Notes under the pieces: model-generated
Told to the model about the DNA's origin: nothing
Database searches by the model: none
Seen by the model: only the letters and a program-made list of their open reading frames with translations
Origin: Tectiglobus sp965223355
GTDB taxonomy: Bacteria > Pseudomonadota > Alphaproteobacteria > Rhizobiales > Hyphomicrobiaceae
Length of the DNA stretch: 64,000 bases
Reading direction: 5' to 3'
Assembly: GCA_965223355.1 (NCBI GenBank)
Contig: CBDCWE010000003.1
Span: 1,426,001 to 1,490,000 of the forward strand
Shown here: in pieces, positions 32,600-41,341 of the stretch
Layout: each line of letters begins with the position of its first letter
Position numbering within the stretch: position 1 is the stretch's first letter
Translations under genes and position numbers: made by a program

Positions 32600-32735
32600 T
32601 GAACAAGCAAGGGGCCAGGGAATCATTCCCTGGTCGGGGAGTATGAGGGGCTGAAAGCCCCTCATGAATCGCCGTAAAACGGCGATTGGTCAAGGACGCT
32701 GCCCTTTGGCAGCCTGAGACGTGGTCAGAAGATCC
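32600..32735 (-). repeat. Family B repeat, copy 4 (shows compensatory changes)
   Basis: Inverted orientation relative to 36497-36656. Stems: CCAGGGAA-TCA-TTCCCTGG (32615-32633), ATGAGGGGCT-GAA-AGCCCCTCAT (32643-32665), ATCGCCGT-AAA-ACGGCGAT (32668-32686) and GCTGCC-CTTT-GGCAGC. Compared with other copies, several base pairs differ on both sides of the stem at once, so pairing is kept. Confidence 0.9.
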
Positions 32736-32843
32736 CCAAGCCGCTCTGTTGGCGGTCAAGTTTGACTGCATCGGCATTGGCATTGCGCAGGGCGCCAGGA
32801 CTTCGCTATCGTTTTGGGGTTTGAGAAGGTTTGGAGAACTGCG

Positions 32844-34019
32844 GTGGATAGGCTCAACAGCGGCAATGTTCTGGTTCGTGCGCAGGCCGTCGCCAGCGCC
32901 GTTCGCGAAGCCTCTGACGAGATCGAACGGCGGCGCGAACTGCCGCCGGACCTAGTCGACAAGCTCCACGAAGCGCGTCTGTTCCGCCTGTTGCTGCCAG
33001 CGAGCCTTGGCGGCGACGAGCTTGACCCGGTGACGCTCGCCAAAGTGACGGAAACGATCGCCGCCGAAGATGCCAGCACCGCCTGGTGCTTGGGCCAGGG
33101 CGCCGGCTGTGCGATGTCGGCGGTATTCCTCGAACCGCAGGCCGCCGAGGAGATTTTTGGGCCCCGCGACGCGGTTCTTGCATGGGGCGCCGGTATTCAG
33201 GGCAAAGCGGTTGCCGTTGCCGGCGGATATCGGGTCAGCGGGCGGTGGACGTTCGCCAGCGGCAGCCGCCATGCAACCTGGCTCGGCGGCCACAGCTACG
33301 TGGTCGAGACTGACGGCAGCCAACGCCGCCACCCGGACGGACGCAAGGTCGATCGCACCATGTTGTTCACGCGCGACAAGGCCGAGATCGACGATAACTG
33401 GCACGTTGTCGGATTGCGCGGCACGCGCAGCGACAGCTACATGGTTGAGGATCTGTTCGTTCCCGACCAGCACACGCTCGATCGTGACAACGTCGCCGAA
33501 CGTCGCTCTGATGCCGGCGCCTATCGGCTGTCGACAACCCAGGTGTTCGCGTCGGCCTTCGCGGGGCTGATGCTCGGCATTGCGCGCGGCACGCTGTCGG
33601 ACCTGCGCAACCTTGCGATGACGAAGACGCCCCGTGGCGCTGCCTCTTCGTTGCGCGATAGCCAGATGTTTCACGGCCAACTCGGCGATCTCGAAGCGCG
33701 TTTTCGCGCCGCGCGGGCCTATCTGCATGAAGCGCAAACCGAGATTTGGAACGTCGTCACGGCCGGTCAGGATCTCTCGGTTGAACCGCGCGCCAACATT
33801 CGCCTTGCCACCACCCACGCCATCAACGAGGGCGTCGACATCGTGGTCGCGGGATATCGCCTTGCCGGCCAGAACGCGATCTTTGAGAACAATACCTTCG
33901 AGCGACGCCTGCGTGATGCCAATGCCGCCGCCCAGCAGGTGCAGGGCCGCAAGACCCATTACGCAACCGTCGGCCGCGTGCTGCTTGGCCTCGAGCCCGA
34001 CGCCACGATGTTTTGGTGA
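32844..34019 (+). CDS. Acyl-CoA dehydrogenase-fold flavoprotein (group D monooxygenase-like)
   Basis: 391 residues from GTG 32844, preceded by GGAG at 7 bases; a TTG at 32814 is less likely. It has the acyl-CoA dehydrogenase fold: N-terminal helices (REASDEIERRRELPPDLVDK), the flavin-binding segment AWGAGIQGKAVAVAGGYRVSGRWTFASG, WHVVGLRGTRSDSYMVEDLFVP, and a C-terminal helical domain. WTFASG and GLRGTRS... are typical of the HsaA/DszC-like flavin-dependent monooxygenases rather than true dehydrogenases (no clear catalytic Glu visible). Such enzymes need a separate flavin reductase, which is not adjacent. Substrate unknown. Confidence 0.82.
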   Translation: MDRLNSGNVLVRAQAVASAVREASDEIERRRELPPDLVDKLHEARLFRLLLPASLGGDELDPVTLAKVTETIAAEDASTAWCLGQGAGCAMSAVFLEPQAAEEIFGPRDAVLAWGAGIQGKAVAVAGGYRVSGRWTFASGSRHATWLGGHSYVVETDGSQRRHPDGRKVDRTMLFTRDKAEIDDNWHVVGLRGTRSDSYMVEDLFVPDQHTLDRDNVAERRSDAGAYRLSTTQVFASAFAGLMLGIARGTLSDLRNLAMTKTPRGAASSLRDSQMFHGQLGDLEARFRAARAYLHEAQTEIWNVVTAGQDLSVEPRANIRLATTHAINEGVDIVVAGYRLAGQNAIFENNTFERRLRDANAAAQQVQGRKTHYATVGRVLLGLEPDATMFW

Positions 34020-34067
34020 CCGACACCTGAACCTCGATATCGGCAACGTGCCAACGGCTGAACGGCG

Positions 34068-34673
34068 CTATCCCAGCGTTCTGCAGGCGAGCAGAATGCG
34101 GCCCGCCGCAGAGGCAAAACAAAGCGCGGCGAAACCGTAGGCAATGACCGCGAAATGATCGGGCAACAGGCAAAAGAGGACCATGGCCAGCAGCGTTTCC
34201 GCACCCTCTGCCAGACCCGACATATAAAACAGTGATTTAACCCCTTGAGCCGAAGTCTTAAGCGCGCGCTTCTCGGCCATGATCGCAAACGCCAGGAACG
34301 AGGATCCGTTGGCGAAATAACTGAGCAGCAAAACGGCTGCGGCAAGAGCGTTTGCGGCCGGATCGTAAATCGCGAACCCCAACGGAACGGCACCATAGAA
34401 AATAAAATCGAGCACGATATCGAGAAAGCCGCCCAAATCGGTCTTTCTGGTTGCCCGCGCAACCGCGCCGTCAAGACCGTCAGCTAGCCGGCTCACCAGC
34501 ATGATCAACAGCCCCCAACCTGGCAGCCCCGCTGCAATCAACGCGACGCCAACCATGCCGATCGCAAAGCCGAACACCGTCACTGCATTTGCGGTTATTC
34601 CGGCATCCGCCAAACGCCGGCCCGCGGCATTGAGCGGTGGGTCGATAAGCGGCCTTAGCCTGCCGTCAAACAT
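34068..34673 (-). CDS. CDP-alcohol phosphatidyltransferase family protein
   Basis: About 201 residues with roughly six membrane segments. The active-site motif is ADGLDGAVARATRKTDLGGFLDIVLDF: D-x2-D-G-x2-A-R then G-x3-D-x3-D, with seven rather than the usual eight residues between AR and G. These integral membrane enzymes swap CMP of CDP-diacylglycerol or a similar donor for an alcohol in phospholipid synthesis. The acceptor cannot be told. The ATG at 34673 (MFDGRLRPLIDPPLNAAGRR) gives the normal family length; the longer frame upstream is not conserved. Confidence 0.85.
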   Translation of the reverse strand: MFDGRLRPLIDPPLNAAGRRLADAGITANAVTVFGFAIGMVGVALIAAGLPGWGLLIMLVSRLADGLDGAVARATRKTDLGGFLDIVLDFIFYGAVPLGFAIYDPAANALAAAVLLLSYFANGSSFLAFAIMAEKRALKTSAQGVKSLFYMSGLAEGAETLLAMVLFCLLPDHFAVIAYGFAALCFASAAGRILLACRTLG

Positions 34674-34828
34674 GCCGAGCAACCTTGTCGGTTCGTTCAA
34701 CCGCGGCGATAGCAGGACACCGCGCCATCTGCAAGCCTCGGTTCGACCTGCGCGGCACGCGTTGACGGCCAATTCACCGACCCTGTATCAATAGGTCTGC
34801 CGTTGCACCGTTAAATTGGTTTGTCCGA

Positions 34829-35221
34829 ATGTATGAAGCCATCACGCGCGGTATCCGCGTCAGCGTCACACCGCAATTCCTCGAAACGGAGTCGCGCCCG
34901 GAGATCGGCCGCTACTTCTGGGCCTACACCGTCGTGATCGAAAACGAAGGCAATGAAACGGTTCAATTGCGCGCGCGCTATTGGCACATCACCGACGCCA
35001 AAGGACGCGTCGAAGAGGTCAAAGGTGCCGGTGTCGTCGGCGAGCAACCGGTGATCGAACCTGGCAACTCATTCACTTATACTTCCGGCTGTCCGCTGCA
35101 AGAGCCGTCCGGGATCATGGTCGGCAAGTATCAGATGGTCTCGGAAGGCGGCGAGCCGTTCGAGGTCGACATCCCCGCGTTTTCATTGGACAGCCCCGAC
35201 GCGATCGACAGTATCAACTGA
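34829..35221 (+). CDS. apaG: ApaG protein (Co2+/Mg2+ efflux-associated)
   Basis: 130 residues, a single FnIII-like domain. Signatures: ITRGIRVSVTPQFLETES, RYFWAYTVVIENEGNETVQL, RYWHITDAKGRVEEVKGAGV, GEQPVIEPGNSFTYTSGCPL and GIMVGKYQMVSEGG. ApaG is linked in enterics to Co2+ resistance and Mg2+ efflux, mechanism unclear. In Hyphomicrobiales apaG lies close to hslO-argF-argD, and here they are about 1.5 kb apart with argE between. Full length and intact. Confidence 0.95.
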   Translation: MYEAITRGIRVSVTPQFLETESRPEIGRYFWAYTVVIENEGNETVQLRARYWHITDAKGRVEEVKGAGVVGEQPVIEPGNSFTYTSGCPLQEPSGIMVGKYQMVSEGGEPFEVDIPAFSLDSPDAIDSIN

Positions 35222-35339
35222 TGGAGCCGAGCAGGCGGCCCGTTGCAGCGGGCCGGCAACGCTGGTCGGGTTCCAGCAAAACTCGCCGGATCATCGACGC
35301 GGCGATCCGCAACCATCCCGAGGAGATCAGAACAACTCC

Positions 35340-36494
35340 ATGACCGCAGAACACGCTACCGAGATCCTGAGCAAGCTGGTCTCATTCGACACCACCAGCC
35401 GCAATTCCAACCTGCCGATGATCGACTACATCGAAAGCTACCTTCGAGGTCACGGCATCGAAAGCCTGCGCGTGGCCGATGATACTGGCGAGAAGTCCAG
35501 CCTGTTCGCGACGATCGGCCCGGCCGGCGTTCCAGGTGTCGGCCTGTCGGGTCACACCGATGTGGTTCCGGTTGACGGGCAGGACTGGGACACCAATCCG
35601 TTCGAGCTGACCGAAAGGGGCGGTCGCCTTTACGGCCGCGGTGCATGCGACATGAAGGGCTTTCTCGCGTGTGTCATGGCGGCCGTGCCTGACTTCAAGC
35701 GCCGCAACCTCAAGGTTCCGGTGCACATCGTGTTTTCCTACGATGAGGAAGTCGGTTGCACGGGCGTGCGCCCGATGATCGACGAATTCGGCGCCCGGCT
35801 AACCAAGCCGCGCATGGTCATCGTCGGCGAGCCGACCAACATGACGGTCGTCGATGCACACAAAGGGCCGGTGCGGTGGGGCGTGACGATCACCGGCCGG
35901 CCGGCCCATTCGAGCATGGCGCATCTGGGCGTCAATACGATCGCGGCTGCCGGCGAATTGCTCGCCGAGCTGGCCACCATGGAGGAAGAACTCAAGACGT
36001 CACCCTATGACGCGCGCTTTGATCCGCCTTACACCACACTGCAGGTCACGGAGATCGGCGGCGGCGCAGCAAGCAACATCGTGCCGGCCGAAACCTGGTT
36101 CGGATGGGAAATCCGCGGCATGCCCGGCGTCGACCCTGACCAGGTCGAGGCGCGCTTGCGCCGCAAGGCCGACGCGGTGGCGAGCGACATGAAGCACACA
36201 GCGCCAGAGGCCGGCATCGAGATTACGCGCTGGAACGACGTGCCGTCATTCGCAGCCGACCCGGCATCGGAGGTGCTGTCACTGGCCCTCAATCTGGTCG
36301 GGCAGAACGAGACTTACGCTGTTTCCTATGCGACGGAGGCAAGCCTGTTTCATGCGGCGGGTGCGCCAAGCATCGTCTGCGGGCCCGGTGATATCGCCCA
36401 GGCCCACACGCCAAACGAGTGGATCGAAACCGCTCAGCTCGAAAAATGCATGACCTTTCTCGGCAAGCTCGGCGATTGGGCGCAAGCAGCCTAG
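35340..36494 (+). CDS. argE: Acetylornithine deacetylase
   Basis: 384 residues of the M20 metallopeptidase family. VGLSGHTDVVPVDGQDWDTNPF carries the first Zn ligand His and Asp. GRGACDMKGFLACVMA has the bridging Asp. FSYDEEVGCTGVRPM holds the catalytic Glu pair. The dimerisation domain contains GRPAHSSMAHLGVNTI, and FHAAGAPSIVCGPGDIAQAHTPNEW gives the last His ligand. It removes acetyl from N2-acetylornithine in arginine synthesis. argF, argD and hslO lie just beyond on the opposite strand, supporting the assignment over DapE, which is present separately at 41881-43041. The stop lies in a CTAG at the edge of a family B repeat. Confidence 0.9.
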   Translation: MTAEHATEILSKLVSFDTTSRNSNLPMIDYIESYLRGHGIESLRVADDTGEKSSLFATIGPAGVPGVGLSGHTDVVPVDGQDWDTNPFELTERGGRLYGRGACDMKGFLACVMAAVPDFKRRNLKVPVHIVFSYDEEVGCTGVRPMIDEFGARLTKPRMVIVGEPTNMTVVDAHKGPVRWGVTITGRPAHSSMAHLGVNTIAAAGELLAELATMEEELKTSPYDARFDPPYTTLQVTEIGGGAASNIVPAETWFGWEIRGMPGVDPDQVEARLRRKADAVASDMKHTAPEAGIEITRWNDVPSFAADPASEVLSLALNLVGQNETYAVSYATEASLFHAAGAPSIVCGPGDIAQAHTPNEWIETAQLEKCMTFLGKLGDWAQAA

Positions 36495-36496
36495 CC

Positions 36497-36656
36497 AAGG
36501 GTTTCCAAAGGGCCGGGCCCTTTGGCGGGGTTGTTAGGGGCAGAGCCCCTAACATATCGCCGCTTGGCGGCGATCCTTGAGGGGCTTTCAGCCCCTCAAA
36601 CACCCCGACCAGGGGTTGGACCCCTGGACCTCGGATTTGTTCAGAGGTTGCCTGAC
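36497..36656 (+). repeat. Family B repeat, copy 5 (five perfect hairpins)
   Basis: Five consecutive perfect stem-loops each with a 3-nt loop: CCAAAGGGC-CGG-GCCCTTTGG (36505-36525), GTTAGGGGC-AGA-GCCCCTAAC (36533-36553), ATCGCCGC-TTG-GCGGCGAT (36556-36574), TTGAGGGGCT-TTC-AGCCCCTCAA (36577-36599) and CCAGGGGT-TGG-ACCCCTGG (36609-36627). This copy is the cleanest and best defines the family. Confidence 0.95.
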
Positions 36657-36691
36657 TGTCTATTTCCAGGAGGTTGTTGACATTCTGCGTT
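36657..36691 (+). repeat. Solitary IS481 end remnant
   Basis: The 35 bases from TGTCTATTTCCAGGAGGTTG match the left end of the IS481 element at 27293 in about 30 of 35 positions. No transposase follows. The remnant joins a family B repeat on its left and overlaps the hslO stop codon on its right. Confidence 0.75.
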
Positions 36692-37664
36692 ACCCGGATT
36701 CGTCCCGATAATCGTAGGTCGTGTTACAAAACTCGCAAGTGACGGCAATGTTGCCGTCATCATCGCGAAGCTCAGCGATTTCCTGCGGTTTGAACGAGCG
36801 GAAAAGGCCTTGAATGCGGCTTTGTGAACAACGGCAGAAGACGTCCAGCGCCCGCGCCTGACCGGCCCGTACACCTTCCTCGTGAAACAGGCGATAAAGT
36901 AGTCGTTCCGGCGCCAACGTCGGGTCCAGCATCTCATGGTCTTCGACGGTCATCGCCAATAATTCAACGCGACGCCAATCGTCGTCGTCCTCGCCGAGCA
37001 GGAAGTTTTCTTCCTCATCGCGATGATCCTTGCCGCCGACGGGGGAGACATGCTGAACCAGAAGGCCGCCGGCGCGCCATTGCCGGCCAGCGCCGCCATC
37101 GCCTTTGACCTGATGGCGGGCGACGGCGAGACGGACATAGGTCGGCAGCTGCTCGGACTGGCGGAAATACTGCAGCGCGGCGGCTGCAAGATCCTGACCG
37201 TCGAGCGAGACCACCCCCTGATAGCGCTCCATGCCGCGGCCGGGATCGATCGTCAGCGCCAGAAAGCCATGGCCGAGAAGGGCCCGATGATCCGTCGCTC
37301 CAGTCGCCGCAGCGCGCGGGCCTGCGAGGCGGGCCTGATCAAAGCTGGCGTGTGCTCTGATCCGCCCAGGGGTCTCAAAGTTGACCACGAGCATGCCGAC
37401 CGGGCCATCGGTGTTGGTCTGAATGATGAGATCGCCATCGAACTTCAACGTCGTCCCAAGCATCGCGGCCAAAGCGATGGCTTCGCCAAGCACTTCACTG
37501 ACACTGTCAGGGTAGTTGTGGCGGGACAAAATGTGATCGACGGTTGCGCCAAGGCGGACCAGACGACCGAGCGTCTTCGACTTGACAGTGGAAAAAGGCA
37601 GGACGCTGTCATCGCGATCGCGCACATCCGCGCGTTCGGAGCCCTGCGAGGCGTCGTCGTCCAT
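36690..37664 (-). CDS. hslO: Redox-regulated chaperone Hsp33
   Basis: 324 residues. N-terminal domain: VKSKTLGRLVRLGATVDHIL, ALAAMLGTTLKFDGDLIIQT, GMLVVNFETPGRIRAHASFD, TIDPGRGMERYQGVVSLDG. The C-terminal zinc centre has FCRCSQSRIQ and CEFCNTTYDY (C-x-C ... C-x2-C); loss of Zn and disulfide formation on oxidative stress unfolds and activates the chaperone. The start at 37664 lies 10 bases after the argF stop, so the genes are in one unit with argD-argF as is usual in Hyphomicrobiales. The stop overlaps an IS481 end remnant. Confidence 0.94.
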   Translation of the reverse strand: MDDDASQGSERADVRDRDDSVLPFSTVKSKTLGRLVRLGATVDHILSRHNYPDSVSEVLGEAIALAAMLGTTLKFDGDLIIQTNTDGPVGMLVVNFETPGRIRAHASFDQARLAGPRAAATGATDHRALLGHGFLALTIDPGRGMERYQGVVSLDGQDLAAAALQYFRQSEQLPTYVRLAVARHQVKGDGGAGRQWRAGGLLVQHVSPVGGKDHRDEEENFLLGEDDDDWRRVELLAMTVEDHEMLDPTLAPERLLYRLFHEEGVRAGQARALDVFCRCSQSRIQGLFRSFKPQEIAELRDDDGNIAVTCEFCNTTYDYRDESG

Positions 37665-37674
37665 GGCGCAACCC

Positions 37675-38598
37675 TCACGGTTTGCTGAGACACCAAGCCA
37701 GAATTGCCTTTTGAGCGTGCAGCCGGTTTTCAGCCTCGTCGAGCACGACGGATTGTGGACCGTCAATAACGTCGGCGCTGACCTCGTGGCCGCGATAGGC
37801 CGGCAAGCAATGCATGAAGACAGCCTTCTCGTCCGCCCCTTGCATAATGTCGGACGTCACAGCGTAGGGACCTAAGACCTGGCGGCGATAGCCCTCATCG
37901 GTCTGGCCCATCGAAACCCAGGTATCGGTGACGACACAGTCCGCGCCGGCAACCGCTTCGCCCGGCTCATCCGTCAAAACGATATCGGCCTCGGCCTGAC
38001 GGGCCCAATCCATGATGTCCTTGGCCGGCCGCATCTGGCCAGGACAGGCGATGCGAAGCTGGAACTTGAGCAGTGCTGCGGCATGGATCCACGACGCCGC
38101 TACATTGTTGCCGTCACCCAGCCAGGCAATGCTGCGTCCTGCTATTTCGCCGTGCGATTCCTCGAACGTCATGATGTCGGCGACGATCTGGCAGGGGTGG
38201 CTCTTGTCGCTCAAGCCGTTGATGACCGGAACGCTCGCATTGTTTGCCAGCTCCAACAGCGTGTCGTGGGAATTGGTGCGCAGCATGATGGCATCGCAGT
38301 AGCGCGACAAAACTTTGGCCGTGTCCGCGACGCTCTCGCCGCGGCCCAGCTGCAGGTCGCTGTGATTGAGGACGACGGTCTGGCCGCCGAGCTGGCGCAT
38401 CGCGACGTCGAAGGAGATGCGCGTGCGTGTCGACGGCTTTTCGAAGATCATGACGAGGATGTCGTCCTCGATGCCGTCAGGGCGCAGCGCCGCCGGCACC
38501 TTCTTGCCGGCGCGCTTGATCTCGTGGGCGTCGTCGATGATCTTGCGCAGAAGTTGCGGTGGCAATGAGTGAATATCTAGAAAATGGCGGGGCGACAT
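37675..38598 (-). CDS. argF: Ornithine carbamoyltransferase
   Basis: 307 residues from the ATG at 38598 (MSPRHFLDIHSLPPQLLRKI). It catalyses carbamoyl phosphate + ornithine to citrulline in arginine synthesis. The carbamoyl-phosphate site is FEKPSTRTRISF, with HPCQIVADIMTFEE, WLGDGNNVAASWIHAA and the ornithine site VFMHCLPAYRGHEV. An upstream in-frame ATG at 38631 adds 11 unconserved residues. It lies 58 bases downstream of argD and 10 bases before hslO on the same strand. Confidence 0.95.
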   Translation of the reverse strand: MSPRHFLDIHSLPPQLLRKIIDDAHEIKRAGKKVPAALRPDGIEDDILVMIFEKPSTRTRISFDVAMRQLGGQTVVLNHSDLQLGRGESVADTAKVLSRYCDAIMLRTNSHDTLLELANNASVPVINGLSDKSHPCQIVADIMTFEESHGEIAGRSIAWLGDGNNVAASWIHAAALLKFQLRIACPGQMRPAKDIMDWARQAEADIVLTDEPGEAVAGADCVVTDTWVSMGQTDEGYRRQVLGPYAVTSDIMQGADEKAVFMHCLPAYRGHEVSADVIDGPQSVVLDEAENRLHAQKAILAWCLSKP

Positions 38599-38656
38599 TG
38601 TCGTAGACTGCCCTGTCAGTCGGCGTTGCATGCTGTCACGTTTACCCGATCAACTG

Positions 38657-39865
38657 TCAAGTAGTGCGAACGCGTTCGAGTGCCCGGCCGATGCGCGCGA
38701 CGGCCTCGATCAGTTCATCATCGGAAACGTTAAGCGGCGGTATCAAGCGCATAACGTTATCGCCGGCGACAACAGTCAGAAGTTTTTCGTCCATGCAGGC
38801 GTTAACAACAGCGCCGAGTTCGGGCTTGACCTTGATGCCGGTGAGCAGGCCGAGACCGCGCACCTCCTCGATCATATCCGGGTTCTGGTCCTTCAGCCCC
38901 TCGAGCGCCTGCTTGAGACGCAGCGACTTTTGTTGAACGGCTTCGAGAAAGCCTGGCTTCAGAACATTTTCGAGGACCGCGCAACCGACGGCGACCGCCA
39001 ACGGATTACCGCCGAACGTCGAACCATGGGTGCCGGGCACCATACCTTTGGCGGCTTGCGCGGTCGCCATCACGGCGCCGAGCGGAAAGCCGCCGCCAAT
39101 CCCCTTGGCAATGGCCATGACGTCCGGCGTGATGCCGGCCCACTCGTGCGCGAAGAGTTTGCCGCTGCGCCCGACACCGGTCTGGACTTCATCGATCATC
39201 AGCAACAGGCCGTGTTGATCGCAGAGCTGGCGCAGACCTTGGAGAAACGCCTTGGGGATGACCCGGATGCCGCCTTCGCCCATGACCGGCTCGATCAGGA
39301 TGCCGGCGGTCGCATTGGTAATCGCGCTTTCGACGGCGGCCAGATCACCGGCCGCAAGGCGATCGAACCCGGGGGCTTCGGGCCCGAAGCCCTCCAAATG
39401 CTTGGGGTTGCCGGCCGCAGCAATGGTTGCCAGCGTGCGACCATGGAAGCAGCCCTCGAAGGTTATGACACGGTTGCGTTCAGGCGCACCGCTGACAAAA
39501 TGATAGCGCCGCGCAAGCTTAATCACGCCTTCGCAGGCTTCGGCGCCGGAATTGCAGAAAAACACCCGCTCGGCGAAGGTTGCTTCACAGAGCATTTCGG
39601 CGAGACGTTCCTGGCCTTCAATTCGGTAGAGATTGGACGTGTGCCAGACCTTCGATGCCTGTGCGCTCAACGCGCTCACGAGGTCGGGGTGGGCGTGGCC
39701 GAGCGTATTCACCGCAATGCCGCTGCCAAAGTCCAAATAGCGATCGCCGCCCTTGGCGATCAGCCACGATCCTTCGCCACGTTCGAATACGATGTTGACA
39801 CGGCCATAGGTAGACATCACGGCTGGATGAGGGGCATCGCCAACATTGGCGGTGGGTTCGGCCAT
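38657..39865 (-). CDS. argD: Acetylornithine aminotransferase
   Basis: 402 residues, class III PLP aminotransferase. DFGSGIAVNTLGHAHPDL, FCNSGAEACEGVIKLARRYH (phosphate-binding), FEGCFHGRTLATIAAAGN, MIDEVQTGVGRSGKLFAHEW (PLP Asp), AIAKGIGGGFPLGAVMA (Schiff-base Lys) and TFGGNPLAVAVGCAVLE are all present. It converts N-acetylglutamate semialdehyde to N-acetylornithine. The ATG at 39865 has GGAG 8 bases upstream; the longer frame is rejected. It is the first gene of the argD-argF-hslO unit and divergent from the dCTP deaminase gene. Confidence 0.94.
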   Translation of the reverse strand: MAEPTANVGDAPHPAVMSTYGRVNIVFERGEGSWLIAKGGDRYLDFGSGIAVNTLGHAHPDLVSALSAQASKVWHTSNLYRIEGQERLAEMLCEATFAERVFFCNSGAEACEGVIKLARRYHFVSGAPERNRVITFEGCFHGRTLATIAAAGNPKHLEGFGPEAPGFDRLAAGDLAAVESAITNATAGILIEPVMGEGGIRVIPKAFLQGLRQLCDQHGLLLMIDEVQTGVGRSGKLFAHEWAGITPDVMAIAKGIGGGFPLGAVMATAQAAKGMVPGTHGSTFGGNPLAVAVGCAVLENVLKPGFLEAVQQKSLRLKQALEGLKDQNPDMIEEVRGLGLLTGIKVKPELGAVVNACMDEKLLTVVAGDNVMRLIPPLNVSDDELIEAVARIGRALERVRTT

Positions 39866-40055
39866 GGTTTTGCTCCGACGTCGATAAACCAAAAAAGCCG
39901 CCTCGGGCGGGCGGCGGACCGTTATGCTATTGGCCGTGACCGGCCCTGTCAACGCGCCGCAATCGCGAATTGTGCAGGATCAGCTTCGCGTTGCAGCCGC
40001 CGGCCTCGTAAAGTGCTATCAGATTGCATTCAAAGCGAATCATTTGGCAGGAGCC

Positions 40056-41192
40056 ATGGCGGCACTCACCTCGAGATTTTCAACCGCTCCGAAGGCGATC
40101 GGGGCCGGCATCTTGCCGGCTCAGATCCTGCGTACGCTGATTGCAGATGGTGCCGTCGAGCTGGCGCAGCCGTTGACCAGCCGCCAGCTGCAACCGGCCA
40201 GTCTCGACCTCAGGTTGGGACGAACCGCGTTTCGTGTTCGCGCCAGTTTTCTGCCCGCTCCAAATCGGCCGGTTGGCGAGCGCATCGCGGATCTTGCGCT
40301 GCACGAGATCGATCTGAGCCATGGTGCGGTGCTGGAGACCGGCTGCGTCTATATCGTCCCGTTGCTTGAAGCGCTGGCGCTTTCGAAAACGATATCGGCG
40401 GCGACCAATCCGAAGAGTTCGACCGGCCGCCTCGATGTGTTCACGCGGGTGATCGGCGACGGGGTCAATGCGTTCGACCTGGTTCCGCCGGGCTATCACG
40501 GTCCGCTCTATGCAGAGATCTGCCCGCAAACGTTCCCGATCATCGTGCGCACCGGGTCAACGCTGAGCCAGATCAGGTTCCGGTGCGGCTCGCCCGCGGA
40601 GGACGACGAAAGCCTGCGACAGTTGCACGATCAAGAGACACTCATCTCCGGTGGTGCGGGCGCCGACATTCACAACGGCATTGCGTTGTCGGTTGATCTT
40701 TCGCCTGCGCTGGCGGCAGCCTCAGGCGGCCTGGTCGGATACCGTGCCAAACGCAACACCGGGCTCGTCGACGTCGATGCGCCGCAGTCGTGCCGAACCG
40801 GCGACTACTGGGAGCCGATCCCGGCCGATCAATCGAACGGTTTGGTGCTCGATCCCGACCAATTCTACATTCTGGCGTCCAAGGAAGCGGTTCACGTGCC
40901 GCCGACGCATGCCGCTGAAATGGTACCGTTCAACCCGCTTGTCGGTGAGTTTCGCGTCCACTACGCCGGCTTTATGGACCCCGGCTTTGGCCATGCCCCG
41001 GCCGGCGGCGCCGGCGCCCGCGTGGTTCTGGAAGTGCGCAGTCACAAAGTGCCGTTTGTTCTGGAAGACGGCCAGATTGTCGGGCGTCTGATCTACGAGC
41101 GCATGGCCGAGGTGCCGGACATGCTCTATGGCAGCGATCTCGGCAGCCACTATCAGGCCCAGGGACTGAAGCTTTCAAAGCATTTTGTCTGA
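40056..41192 (+). CDS. dcd: 2'-deoxycytidine 5'-triphosphate deaminase (long form)
   Basis: 378 residues, the long two-domain dCTP deaminase type found in alphaproteobacteria rather than the 190-residue enteric Dcd. QLQPASLDLRLGRTAFRV, GVNAFDLVPPGYHGPLYAEI and STLSQIRFRCG are in the first half; VPPTHAAEMVPFNPLVGEFRVHYAGFMDPGFGH and LEVRSHKVPFVLEDGQIVGRLIYERM are in the second. It deaminates dCTP to dUTP, feeding thymidylate synthesis. The ATG at 40056 has AGGAG close upstream; the open frame to 39924 is not conserved. Confidence 0.9.
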   Translation: MAALTSRFSTAPKAIGAGILPAQILRTLIADGAVELAQPLTSRQLQPASLDLRLGRTAFRVRASFLPAPNRPVGERIADLALHEIDLSHGAVLETGCVYIVPLLEALALSKTISAATNPKSSTGRLDVFTRVIGDGVNAFDLVPPGYHGPLYAEICPQTFPIIVRTGSTLSQIRFRCGSPAEDDESLRQLHDQETLISGGAGADIHNGIALSVDLSPALAAASGGLVGYRAKRNTGLVDVDAPQSCRTGDYWEPIPADQSNGLVLDPDQFYILASKEAVHVPPTHAAEMVPFNPLVGEFRVHYAGFMDPGFGHAPAGGAGARVVLEVRSHKVPFVLEDGQIVGRLIYERMAEVPDMLYGSDLGSHYQAQGLKLSKHFV

Positions 41193-41291
41193 CGATCCCA
41201 ACCGGCCCGGTCGTCTTTGAGGCCGACAACTTCAGCGCGATGATCGACGCTGCGGCGCCAATCATCAATGGCGCCTAATACCCGCCAGGCC

Positions 41292-41330
41292 CTAGATCAT
41301 CGTGTTTTAGAGGCGAGTAACCTGCCTCAG
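41292..41330 (+). repeat. Decayed family A repeat
   Basis: CTAGATCATCGTG then TTTTAGAGGCGAGTAACCTG: the two ends of a family A unit with hairpin 1 and most of hairpin 2 deleted. It lies 12 bases before the 3' end of the CARDB-type gene and shows that copies decay in place. Confidence 0.75.
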
Positions 41331-41341
41331 GCGAAGATGAA

